In this document: positions 6,794-13,774 of the stretch, piece by piece
How positions within the stretch are numbered: the first letter of the stretch is position 1
Layout of the letters: each line of letters begins with the position of its first letter
From: Porphyromonadaceae bacterium UBA4259
Lineage (GTDB): Bacteria > Bacteroidota > Bacteroidia > Bacteroidales > Muribaculaceae
DNA length: 18,740 nt
Reading direction: 5' to 3'
NCBI GenBank assembly: GCA_002396125.1
Contig: DGWL01000095.1
Location: 11,915 to 30,654 of the forward strand
Translations under genes and position numbers: made by a program
The notes under the pieces: generated by a model
Databases searched by the model: none
What the model saw: the letters and a program-made list of their open reading frames with translations, nothing else
Told to the model about the DNA's origin: nothing

Positions 6794-8140
6794 ATGATTA
6801 AATTCTGCGTTCGATTAGTACAGCGTTGGTTACCTGAACCGTTTATTTTCGCTATCCTGCTCACCTTCGTGGCTGCGCTGGTGGCGATGCCATTGTGTCA
6901 TCAGACTCCCCTCGAAGTGGTGGAGCACTGGGGTGACGGAGTGTGGAACTTGTTGGAGTTTGCAATGCAAATGGCTCTTGTTTTGGTATGTGGATCGACT
7001 TTGGCTGCCGCTCCGGTCATCAAGCGAGCTATCAATGCGATGGCGCGCCTGCCACAGAGTGCCCCTGCCGCAATAGCCCTTGTGACTGTAGTGTCGGCTC
7101 TGTCATGCTGGCTCAACTGGGGCTTTGGTCTCATCGTTGGTGTTGTGTTTGCCAAGGCAATAGCACGTCAGCGTTCCGATGTCGACTATAGGCTTCTCAT
7201 CGCATCGGCCTATAGTGGCTTCGTTGTGTGGCACGCTGGCCTCTCAGGTTCTATTCCACTCACAATGGCAACACCGGGTGAGGCTCTGTCAATGGCTACC
7301 AGCGGTGCGCTTACCGACCCTGTGCCATTGGCGCAAACTATCTTCGACTGGCACAATCTGGTTACTGTGCTGTTTGTGATAATCGGTATCACCGTCGCTA
7401 ACACCTTGATGCACCCCAAGCAAGGCATCCTCACTGTTGAGCGCTCACTCTTGAAAGACGATGATAATACTGTCACCGATAATGCCGAGTCGCCCAAGAC
7501 TCCGGCGCAGCAGCTTGAGCGAAGCAAACTACTCTCGTGGCTTGTGGCACTGATGCTCGTAGCCTATCTCATCATTCATCTCATCGTGCGCGATGCCACA
7601 TTAGACCTTGGCGGTGTAATCATGATATTCCTGGCGCTCGGACTCGTGCTCCATTCCACGCCGCTCGACTATGTGCGTGCCTTCGGGAAAGCTACCACCG
7701 GTGCAGCTGGAATCATCCTGCAATTCCCTTTCTATGCCGGTATCATGGGCATCGTCACTGGTGTTGGCCTGAGCGGCATCAGTTTGGGAGGCGTCTTGGC
7801 CGAAGCCTGCATCCAAATCAGCAATCCGGTTACCTATCCTTTGCTCACCTTCCTTTGTGCTGCGGTGCTCAACCTCTTTGTGCCTAGTGGCGGTGGTCAT
7901 TGGGCTGTGCAAGCGCCGGTTATGTTCACTGCGGGAGCCAGCCTTGGTGTCGACCCGGGCTTGACAGGCATGGCCATTTCATGGGGTGATGCATGGACTA
8001 ATCTCATTCAACCATTTTGGGCACTTCCGGCATTGGCTATCGCTCGCCTTAACGCAAAGGATATCATGGGTTACTGCCTTATCGACCTTCTCATTACAGG
8101 TGTCATTATATGCGCCGGCATGTTGATTTGGGCTATGTAG
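6794..8140 (+). CDS. atoE: AtoE-family short-chain fatty acid transporter
   Basis: 448 aa integral inner membrane protein of the AtoE family, named for the short-chain fatty acid transporter of the E. coli ato operon. There are roughly 10-12 hydrophobic segments along the whole length, with a hydrophilic loop at about 205-240 (DDDNTVTDNAESPKTPAQQ). Motifs I recognise from the family: LNWGFGLI at about 107-114, HAGLSGSIPL at about 147-156 and PSGGGHWAVQAPV at about 366-378. In E. coli it imports acetoacetate or butyrate; in a fermentative gut Bacteroidales it could equally move acetate, propionate or butyrate. The direction is not shown by sequence. No ato catabolic genes (CoA-transferase, thiolase) are adjacent. 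The ATG at 6794 is chosen because it opens the first conserved segment (RLVQRWLPEPF) and follows the promoter. The gene appears monocistronic. Confidence 0.92.
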   Translation: MIKFCVRLVQRWLPEPFIFAILLTFVAALVAMPLCHQTPLEVVEHWGDGVWNLLEFAMQMALVLVCGSTLAAAPVIKRAINAMARLPQSAPAAIALVTVVSALSCWLNWGFGLIVGVVFAKAIARQRSDVDYRLLIASAYSGFVVWHAGLSGSIPLTMATPGEALSMATSGALTDPVPLAQTIFDWHNLVTVLFVIIGITVANTLMHPKQGILTVERSLLKDDDNTVTDNAESPKTPAQQLERSKLLSWLVALMLVAYLIIHLIVRDATLDLGGVIMIFLALGLVLHSTPLDYVRAFGKATTGAAGIILQFPFYAGIMGIVTGVGLSGISLGGVLAEACIQISNPVTYPLLTFLCAAVLNLFVPSGGGHWAVQAPVMFTAGASLGVDPGLTGMAISWGDAWTNLIQPFWALPALAIARLNAKDIMGYCLIDLLITGVIICAGMLIWAM

Positions 8141-8197
8141 AACACCACATTAGTCACTCACCTTAAATGTGGGTATTGAATTCTAAATTATAAGCTA

Positions 8198-8234
8198 AAG
8201 CGGTTGGTTTACCTTTGCAGTAAATCAACCGCTT
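8198..8234. repeat. Long hairpin downstream of the transporter gene
   Basis: AAGCGGTTG (8198-8206) pairs with CAACCGCTT (8226-8234), and inner TTTAC with GTAAA, around loop CTTTGCA. The stem is strong but has no T-run on the plus strand, so it is an atypical terminator for the transporter gene. The apex contains TACCTTTG (8210-8217), a chance or real match to the -7 consensus. Confidence 0.5.
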
Positions 8235-8252
8235 AACTTGTGGTTATAATGT

Positions 8253-8269
8253 TTGTCACGAAGTGACAA
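8253..8269. repeat. Short perfect hairpin TTGTCAC/GTGACAA
   Basis: TTGTCAC (8253-8259), spacer GAA, GTGACAA (8263-8269). It is a 7-bp perfect inverted repeat in the gap between the transporter gene and the tRNA terminator. It could be an operator or part of an RNA structure. No T-run follows on either strand. Confidence 0.4.
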
Positions 8270-8308
8270 CAGCGTACAAAAATAAGAGATTTTTATAGCA
8301 ATTACCAC

Positions 8309-8357
8309 AAAAAAATCGCTGATAGATTTGACTTAAATCAATGTCTATCAGCGATTT
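8309..8357 (-). terminator. Terminator of the tRNA-Val gene
   Basis: A perfect 14-bp stem, AAATCGCTGATAGA (8313-8326) with TCTATCAGCGATTT (8344-8357), and a 17-nt loop. On the minus strand it is followed by a run of seven T (complement of 8309-8315). It starts 9 nt after the tRNA 3' end. Confidence 0.9.
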
Positions 8358-8365
8358 CTCTTGGG

Positions 8366-8440
8366 TGGGTGCTGACGGATTCGAACCGCCGACCCTCTGC
8401 TTGTAAGGCAGATGCTCTGAACCAGCTGAGCTAAGCACCC
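8366..8440 (-). tRNA. tRNA-Val (anticodon TAC)
   Basis: On the minus strand the sequence folds as a complete 75-nt cloverleaf. The acceptor is GGGTGCT with AGCACCC and discriminator A. The D-stem is GCTC/GAGC, and the anticodon stem TCTGC/GCAGA encloses loop CTTACAA, giving anticodon TAC for valine. The T-arm has loop TTCGAAT and stem GGCGG/CCGTC. The 3' CCA is not encoded; CCC follows the discriminator. It stands alone, with its own promoter and terminator. Confidence 0.97.
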
Positions 8441-8465
8441 AAAGGCCTTTTCTTGAAAAGCGATG

Positions 8466-8497
8466 CAAAATTACAACCATTTTTTGAGCTGCGCAAA
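8466..8497 (-). promoter_or_regulatory. Promoter of the tRNA-Val gene
   Basis: Read on the minus strand: TTTG (8497-8494), 20 nt, TAATTTTG (8473-8466). This is a full match to the Bacteroidetes consensus. Transcription would start about 20 nt before the mature tRNA 5' end at 8440. Confidence 0.75.
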
Positions 8498-8571
8498 TTT
8501 TTGGGGAACTTTTTTTTTAAAAAAGTGATTTTCTCGATTTTTTCTTTGCTTTTGAGTTTTTTTGGGATGCT
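8498..8571. other. AT-rich gap with a T9A6 palindrome
   Basis: Low-complexity spacer between the transglutaminase gene and the tRNA promoter. It includes ACTTTTTT and AAAAAAGT arms at 8508-8526 and several T-runs. No classical GC-rich terminator for the transglutaminase gene is visible here. Confidence 0.4.
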
Positions 8572-11034
8572 TTATCTGGTTTGTTGTCTTAGCCTTTTGG
8601 CTACATTCAGCAGCTGTTGGCCCATGTGAATGGTGTAGCCCTGCTTGGTAAAATAGACATTGCCATTGCTGTCGCTTAACAAGAAGACAGGTAGTGTGGT
8701 GGTGTCGATGTTTAGTTGGTTTCCAATAGTTGTGGCTAATGCTTTGTTTTGGTCAAGCTCAATTAACCATTTGGAATTGCTAAAATCCCGGGTTTTGTAT
8801 TTCAGGAATCCGTCACCGTTGCTATCGATAATGACAAGGTGGCAACCGTATGCTTCAAGCTCCTTGATGCAAGTTGCAATATCGTGCATGGCATGGTTGG
8901 TGGGCTCATGGTTGGATGCAATGATTCCCACTATTGTGTAGCCCTCTTGACTAATAATTCTGAATTGATTATCGCCCGGCGTTAGTTCCTGGTATGTCTG
9001 GTTGCAGTCGATGTTGCCAACCACTGCGAGCGCATCTTGCGATTCCCGTAGTTTCAGAGCTACAGTTTGCTTTTGCCCAGAAATGATTGTGAAAGTGGTT
9101 GTACTTGCCAGCACACTGCCGTCGCTCTGGCGGTTGCCCGTGGTGAGCAGGTAGGTGCCTGGCTCAAGCTCAACTCCGTTTTTAAACGATTTGCTCCATG
9201 TTGCATCTTCGGGGTAGGTGAGAAGTTGCGGCTTGTTATCTACAATCTTGCTCAGCGTGAAGTGGGTGTAGTAGGCGAGGTCGTTATGAGTGCCACTTGG
9301 GGTGAACTTCAGTCGCAAAGTGCCGGTTGGCTCGATTTTTAGTGATTCCTGTTCTTCAAATCTCACCTCGTGCCAGGTGTTGTTCCGATAATATTCAAGT
9401 TTGCCGTTCACTTCGTTAATGCGAGCAGGCCAGCCTAGGCTGCGTGCGGCACTCACAAAGAAAATTGCACGTCCCAGCTCATCGGCTTGTCGTGTGTGGA
9501 ACACGCTCATGGGTTGCTGGCGCAGGTGTTGAGGGTTGCGGTTGCCGTCAATTATGATGTTGTTTCGCGTCCACTCAATGAGTTGACCAATGTTCTTGAT
9601 GTGATGAAGTTCCTTGGCGAAGAATGATTTATAGGGTGTGAGCCATTCGTTCTCCACTCGGGGGTTGAGAACATAGCGGCAGTAGATGTCGCTGGTGTCG
9701 GTCAGTGTCACTTCATTGTCGCGCAGCACATCAAGGGAGATGTCACGCAGGTCTTTGTCGCTGATGACTTCTAGGAGTTTATTGACCATCACCTTGTTTT
9801 TTGCCTCGTTGATGAATTGTTGTATCACGCGGTGGTTGCCTCGCCATGCCTCAACTGGCATTGTGGCTTCGTAGGCTTGGCGAATGGAGTCCTCTTGTGC
9901 TTTGCGCAGGTCGTTGATGACGCGTTGCTCGGTTGTGACCGTGGGAATAATGGGGTGGGGTGCTGGTGGCACAATATCGAGGTCGAGATGTTCGGGTAAT
10001 CTTGTGCTATTCAGCATGATGGTTTCGCTGTGAGGTTCCCTCCATGATACTTTTTGCACTGCCACCAAGTTGTCCTTTTTAACCCAGACAAGCAGGTCGC
10101 CACGTCCTGCCGTGAGCGAGACCTTGCCGTCACTGCCGGTGGTGCGTGTCACGAGAGTGTAGAACTCGGCATAGTTGTAAAGCTTAAACTCAACTTTGGC
10201 GCCTTGCACAGGGGAGTTGTTGCTGTCAACAACAACAATTTCCACATTGCAGGTTGGGGCATAGTTGCTGGTGACGTTAATCTCGGTGTAGCATGGTGTG
10301 CGGCTTATCACTTCTTCGGGACCTTGGTAGTCACCTGCCACCTTGGTGTGCATGAGCATGGCTCGAGATGCGCCTTCGTTGAACCACCCTAGGTTCAGCA
10401 CAGGTTCGGGTTCGCAAGCGCCAAGAAAATACCACTGGCCGTCGGCCCAAGCCTCAACCCATGCATGGTTGTCGTCGGTGTGTGCCCATCGTGGTGTGTA
10501 GACTTGCCGTGCCGGTATGCACACCGAGCGCAGGGCGGCAACTAGTAGTGTCGACTCCTCGCCGCAGCGCCCGTAGGCTGTCTTGACGGTCGCCAGTGGG
10601 CTACTGGTGCGCGCGTCGCTAGGGCGGTAGCTCACCTTCTCGTGACACCAATGATTCACCTCGAGAATGGCATCTTTCATCGAAAGGTGCTTTACGCGGT
10701 CTTTAAGTTCGTCATAAAACACCCATCGCGCCGAGTCGAGATTCTCGTTGTTAACGCGCACAGGGAGCACAAAGTGCTTAAATACTCTTGAGGGTATCGT
10801 CGCTCCCCATGGCATAGCCTTGCGAGCGGTGACCGATGTCAAGTAGTTGCGATAGTAGAAATCTTCGCTGTAGTCGGCGAGGTCGGGCATGGCCAGTGAC
10901 TGTCCCAACTGGAGTACATAGAGTTGTGCTTCCTCTTCGCTGGAGAGCGAAATCTTGTCGGTGGCAAGCATTGGTGCAGTGCCTAGTATTATCAATGTGA
11001 TTCCGGCCAGTAGCAGGTTGATGTGATATTTCAT
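8572..11034 (-). CDS. Secreted transglutaminase-like protein with thioredoxin-like C-terminus
   Basis: 820 aa from the ATG at 11034, which opens a signal peptide (MKYHINLLLAGITLIILG, cleavage likely near residue 24); an upstream in-frame TTG would spoil it. Domain 1 (about 100-215) is a transglutaminase core with C157 in GRCGEES, H190 in NHAWVEAW and an acidic third position E208 in ACEPEP where Asp is usual. Next comes a beta-sandwich (about 262-335) resembling a carboxypeptidase-regulatory or Ig-like domain (SPVQGAKVEF). Residues about 475-560 look like a second transglutaminase-type core, but the pattern ADELGRAIFFVSAARSLGWPARI has no Cys at the catalytic place. Residues about 665-820 look like a thioredoxin fold (IVGIIASNHEP, VFLLSDSNGNVYF) without CxxC. 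The protein probably acts in the periplasm or at the outer membrane, perhaps as a protease or amidase on cell-wall or peptide substrates; this is inference. Monocistronic and divergent from the DJ-1 gene. Confidence 0.85.
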   Translation of the reverse strand: MKYHINLLLAGITLIILGTAPMLATDKISLSSEEEAQLYVLQLGQSLAMPDLADYSEDFYYRNYLTSVTARKAMPWGATIPSRVFKHFVLPVRVNNENLDSARWVFYDELKDRVKHLSMKDAILEVNHWCHEKVSYRPSDARTSSPLATVKTAYGRCGEESTLLVAALRSVCIPARQVYTPRWAHTDDNHAWVEAWADGQWYFLGACEPEPVLNLGWFNEGASRAMLMHTKVAGDYQGPEEVISRTPCYTEINVTSNYAPTCNVEIVVVDSNNSPVQGAKVEFKLYNYAEFYTLVTRTTGSDGKVSLTAGRGDLLVWVKKDNLVAVQKVSWREPHSETIMLNSTRLPEHLDLDIVPPAPHPIIPTVTTEQRVINDLRKAQEDSIRQAYEATMPVEAWRGNHRVIQQFINEAKNKVMVNKLLEVISDKDLRDISLDVLRDNEVTLTDTSDIYCRYVLNPRVENEWLTPYKSFFAKELHHIKNIGQLIEWTRNNIIIDGNRNPQHLRQQPMSVFHTRQADELGRAIFFVSAARSLGWPARINEVNGKLEYYRNNTWHEVRFEEQESLKIEPTGTLRLKFTPSGTHNDLAYYTHFTLSKIVDNKPQLLTYPEDATWSKSFKNGVELEPGTYLLTTGNRQSDGSVLASTTTFTIISGQKQTVALKLRESQDALAVVGNIDCNQTYQELTPGDNQFRIISQEGYTIVGIIASNHEPTNHAMHDIATCIKELEAYGCHLVIIDSNGDGFLKYKTRDFSNSKWLIELDQNKALATTIGNQLNIDTTTLPVFLLSDSNGNVYFTKQGYTIHMGQQLLNVAKRLRQQTR

Positions 11035-11057
11035 GTTGAATGTTTTTTCTTGAAATG

Positions 11058-11065
11058 CAAAAATA
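11058..11065 (-). promoter_or_regulatory. Possible -7 element for the transglutaminase-like gene
   Basis: On the minus strand this reads TATTTTTG followed by CAT, matching TAnnTTTG, 24 nt upstream of the ATG at 11034. No TTTG is found 19-21 nt upstream. The implied leader is very short. Confidence 0.4.
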
Positions 11066-11118
11066 ATAAAAAGTTTTACAATTCTCCCTATAAAACATTG
11101 CAATTTTTAATTGTTTGT

Positions 11119-11149
11119 TTTGCCTTTTAATAAGAATTTCTTAACTTAG
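11119..11149 (+). promoter_or_regulatory. Promoter of the DJ-1/PfpI gene
   Basis: TTTG (11119-11122), 19 nt, then TAACTTAG (11142-11149), which matches the -7 consensus except A for T at the seventh base. The implied leader is about 45 nt. Confidence 0.55.
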
Positions 11150-11201
11150 CAACCTGAATAAAAACAATTGCTAATAAAGAACCTCAAAACCAACAACTAT
11201 T

Positions 11202-11753
11202 ATGAGACCAAGTTACGTTATGTTTGCCGATGGCTTCGAGGAAATTGAGGCCCTTACTGTTGTTGATGTGTTGCGCCGCGCCCAGATGCCGGTAGTCACA
11301 ATGTCGATTTATGAGACCCCCGAGGCTATTGGTGCTCACGGAGTTACCATTGTTGCCGATGAGGCCTTCAACCCCGAGATGCTAGAGGATGCCGAGTGGA
11401 TAATATGCCCGGGAGGAATGCCTGGTGCCAGCAATCTTGCTGCTTGCGAAGACTTGTGTGATTTACTGCAAGAGCAGGTTAACAAGGGTGAGAAGATTGC
11501 GGCAATTTGTGCTTCTCCATCGGTAATTCTTGGCCCGCTTGGACTTCTCGAAGGCCGCGACGCCGTGTGCTACCCCGGCATGGAGGATGGCATGGCAGGT
11601 GCCAATGTCCTTCAGCAGCCGGTTGCCGTCGATGGCAATATCGTCACTGGCAACGGTCCCGCAGCCGCATCCAAGTTTGCTCTCACCATTGCCGGCATCA
11701 GCATGGGCAGCGATGTGGCTCATGATGTCGCTGCAGGTATGTTGCTGGAATAA
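11202..11753 (+). CDS. DJ-1/PfpI family protein (YajL/ThiJ-like)
   Basis: 183 aa, the usual length for the DJ-1/YajL branch. Cytoplasmic, single alpha/beta flavodoxin-like domain. The nucleophilic-elbow cysteine is C103 in AAICASP, the conserved glutamate that contacts it is E16 in GFEEIEAL, and ICPGGMPGA (68-76) forms the adjacent loop. Further family segments are YPGMED (about 123-128) and VTGNGPAAA (about 147-155). Members have been linked to protection from oxidative stress, chaperone activity and repair or removal of methylglyoxal adducts; which applies here cannot be told. The order of motifs fits DJ-1/YajL better than the PfpI protease branch. The start ATG at 11202 is about 50 nt after a good promoter. 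It is divergent from the transglutaminase gene and seems monocistronic. Confidence 0.93.
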   Translation: MRPSYVMFADGFEEIEALTVVDVLRRAQMPVVTMSIYETPEAIGAHGVTIVADEAFNPEMLEDAEWIICPGGMPGASNLAACEDLCDLLQEQVNKGEKIAAICASPSVILGPLGLLEGRDAVCYPGMEDGMAGANVLQQPVAVDGNIVTGNGPAAASKFALTIAGISMGSDVAHDVAAGMLLE

Positions 11754-11768
11754 AAGAATACTGGAGAA

Positions 11769-11820
11769 CTCACGCCGCTCTGGGGCTTGATGTGCCTCGG
11801 GCGATGGCTTTAAGCGTGAG
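11769..11820 (+). other. Structured segment after the DJ-1 gene
   Basis: CTCACGC (11769-11775) pairs with GCGTGAG (11814-11820), enclosing a smaller GGGGC/GCCTC hairpin. No T-run follows, so it is not a classical terminator. It may be a Rho-type end, a processing site or chance. It lies in the 159-bp gap between the DJ-1 gene and the convergent porin-like gene. Confidence 0.3.
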
Positions 11821-11835
11821 ACTCTTGACAAATGG

Positions 11836-11882
11836 TAAAAAATGAAGGGAGTTGGAAACATAATGTTCATTCCAACTCCCTT
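11836..11882 (-). terminator. Terminator of the beta-barrel gene
   Basis: A perfect 13-bp stem, AAGGGAGTTGGAA (11845-11857) with TTCCAACTCCCTT (11870-11882). On the minus strand it is followed by CATTTTTTACC, placing it 31 nt after the stop codon of the gene at 11913. The plus strand has no T-run after the stem, so it mainly serves the minus strand. Confidence 0.85.
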
Positions 11883-11912
11883 GCTATGAGTTAAGTGTGT
11901 GTTAAGTGGTTT

Positions 11913-12545
11913 CTACTTGATGAAATAGGTTGCTTGAATAAACCAAGTGCGATTCTTTGCCACATGATCGTCGAGAAGCTTTGTGCGAACGCTTTGCCCA
12001 ATGCTGAAGCTATAACCGCCACTGAGCTGCAAGCGGTTGAACAACTCCACGCCAATGCCTGCATGCAGGAGTACGCTCACGGTGGTGTATTTCAAGGCAT
12101 CATTCACCTTGTTGTGCCCGGCAAGAAATGAGAAAGTGGGACCGGCATACACAAATGGCATCATCGTGCTCTCAAAACCGCCCAAGTTGCTGTAGCGGAA
12201 CTTCAAGTTCAGAGGCACATCGATGTAATGCAGGCGCACAGCCTGGGTTTCAATGCCTTGCGACTCCCAAATTCTCTTGTCGCCGAAGTGAACCTTGCCT
12301 TGGCGAAGCGTGTAGAGCACTGAACCGTCAATTCCGAAGCCCACGCCGGGTATCATCATCTCGCCTGTCAAACCAATCGAACCGCCAAACATGCGGTCGC
12401 TTTCCATGATGTTGGTCTGCTTGAAATGTATCTCGTTATAGTTGCCACCAAGGGTGATACCCCAGCGACGTTGAGGCTGCGCCTGTGCCACGAGTGCCCC
12501 AAGCACCGCCACAACCACGAGTATAAGCCTTATCTTTTTGGTCAT
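11913..12545 (-). CDS. Outer membrane beta-barrel protein (PorT/OMP_b-brl-like)
   Basis: 210 aa. Residues 1-23 are a signal peptide (KKIRLILVVVAVLGALVAQAQ, cleavage after AQA). The mature part alternates polar and hydrophobic residues in short Gly/aromatic-rich strands (WGITLGGNYNE, FVYAGPTFSFLAG, LQLSGGYSFSIG) and ends in TWFIQATYFIK, as expected of a small 8-10-stranded outer membrane barrel. YIDVPLNLKFRY is a strand typical of Bacteroidetes outer membrane beta-barrel domains. No enzymatic motif is visible and the function is unknown; members range from structural proteins to PorT-like secretion factors, and nothing here points to one of these. The ATG at 12545 is used; an in-frame TTG lies two codons upstream. 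It has its own promoter and terminator and is therefore separate from the sigma-factor operon upstream. Confidence 0.85.
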   Translation of the reverse strand: MTKKIRLILVVVAVLGALVAQAQPQRRWGITLGGNYNEIHFKQTNIMESDRMFGGSIGLTGEMMIPGVGFGIDGSVLYTLRQGKVHFGDKRIWESQGIETQAVRLHYIDVPLNLKFRYSNLGGFESTMMPFVYAGPTFSFLAGHNKVNDALKYTTVSVLLHAGIGVELFNRLQLSGGYSFSIGQSVRTKLLDDHVAKNRTWFIQATYFIK

Positions 12546-12576
12546 ATTCAAATAGGTCTTTTTCGTTTTGTGACTG

Positions 12577-12608
12577 CAAAACTAACACAAATTATTCTTA
12601 TCACCAAA
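12577..12608 (-). promoter_or_regulatory. Promoter of the beta-barrel gene
   Basis: Read on the minus strand: TTTG (12608-12605), 20 nt, TAGTTTTG (12584-12577). This is a full match to the Bacteroidetes consensus, with a leader of about 25 nt to the ATG at 12545. Confidence 0.75.
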
Positions 12609-12658
12609 GATTTCAGTTTTTTTAGTACAACCGGCAGGCGAGGCAACGCAACACTCAG

Positions 12659-13702
12659 TTAGCAGAGTCGGTTGATGTGATTCCTGTTGAGATGACTTGG
12701 AAAATAACTCTCGTCGTTGTTTTTGCCTTTAAGATGACTGATAGCTTGATCTAGAAGACCAATGATAAATTTATCCTTACTATAACCTTTGCAGTCTTTT
12801 AGGGTTTCGATGCACAACTTTTTCTCATCTTTATCTAAAATGCCACTGGCACGCTTGCAAAGCTTTAAAATCTCGGTGGCATACACGATGCCATTGCTGG
12901 CGCTCTGCTTGGCTTTTTCTTTAAACTTGTTACAATATAGTCCAAATTCGGTGAGCCACTCCGAGGCTATGTCGTCGGCATCTTCGTCGTCCAGTGGCCA
13001 GTTTTCATCATCGTCCCACGACGAGTGATTGCCGTTTAAATATTCTTTTAGATTTAATGTGTAGCCATTACCATTCAAGTTAAGATTTCTCAAGTCTTTC
13101 AGTTTACTGAGCGCATTAAGTTTATTGCTGCTAATGAGTGTGTCGATATTGGAAACGTTTATCTCCCTGTTGTTGGAGGAAATCATTTTGTCGGGCTTCA
13201 TGCCAAACACCTTGCACAACTTGCCTGTGTAGTTGCCCTTGTTGTCTTGTTCCCACTCAATGGCATAGCTGATGCGGTAGTCGTTATTCTTATTGTCCTT
13301 GAAGCACACCACTTTGAAGTTTCTTTTGGGGTTATCACCAATTAGTACATAGTCGTTTTTACCATTGCCATAGGCTATTGCGTAGGTCACGCTTTGATTG
13401 CCGGCTGTGCTTGATGCACTGTGATAAGCGGCGTTCTCGTCTCTATTCATTGCACTAACGATGTCTTTCACAATGTTGCTTCCATGTTCGATTTTGAACT
13501 CGCACGATGTGCAACTGCCGGTCGTCATGTCTCCGTTGTGATAAGTTACATTTTGCATGCTGGTAGCGGTGATGTTGCCGCTCTTTATCATGCTGTCAAA
13601 CCGCTTGAATTGTTGATCAACATGAGTTTGAGCTGCACCAGTTATGCATGCAAAAAGCGCTATAATTGCAGCCACGATGTAAGAGATAAATAGATTATTC
13701 AT
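12659..13702 (-). CDS. Secreted protein of unknown function in sigma-factor locus
   Basis: 347 aa from the ATG at 13702, which opens a signal peptide (MNNLFISYIVAAIIALFACI; cleavage likely after GAAQ near residue 25). I do not assign a named family. The N-terminal half (about 26-170) looks like a compact beta-rich domain: CTSCEFKIEHG, then DENAAYHSASSTAG, YVLIGDNPKRNFKVVCFKD and YRISYAIEWEQD. I recall this style from small secreted proteins next to sigma factors in Bacteroides, without a database check. A short leucine-rich stretch (LSKLKDLRNLNLNGNGYTLNL, about 198-218) precedes a highly acidic patch (DDDENWPLDDEDADD, 230-244). The C-terminus (about 245-330) is helical and Lys/Cys-rich (C257, C282, C297, C304). 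It lies 72 nt after the anti-sigma-like gene, probably in the same transcript, and might be a signal sensor or an output of the sigma factor; both are inference. Confidence 0.75.
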   Translation of the reverse strand: MNNLFISYIVAAIIALFACITGAAQTHVDQQFKRFDSMIKSGNITATSMQNVTYHNGDMTTGSCTSCEFKIEHGSNIVKDIVSAMNRDENAAYHSASSTAGNQSVTYAIAYGNGKNDYVLIGDNPKRNFKVVCFKDNKNNDYRISYAIEWEQDNKGNYTGKLCKVFGMKPDKMISSNNREINVSNIDTLISSNKLNALSKLKDLRNLNLNGNGYTLNLKEYLNGNHSSWDDDENWPLDDEDADDIASEWLTEFGLYCNKFKEKAKQSASNGIVYATEILKLCKRASGILDKDEKKLCIETLKDCKGYSKDKFIIGLLDQAISHLKGKNNDESYFPSHLNRNHINRLC

Positions 13703-13774
13703 AGTTGTCGGTGAATTGTTAATTGTCAATATTTTGGAAAACTTGTGAGTGGTTGTGATATTTTTAATTTAGCG

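Noticed and set aside
11035..11103. Upstream TTG start extending the transglutaminase-like protein by 23 residues
   Set aside because: It would precede a good signal peptide and include the -7 candidate at 11058-11065.
11895..12131. 78-aa open frame on the plus strand
   Set aside because: Overlaps the end of the beta-barrel gene and crosses no promoter; the opposite frame has a signal peptide, barrel strands, promoter and terminator.
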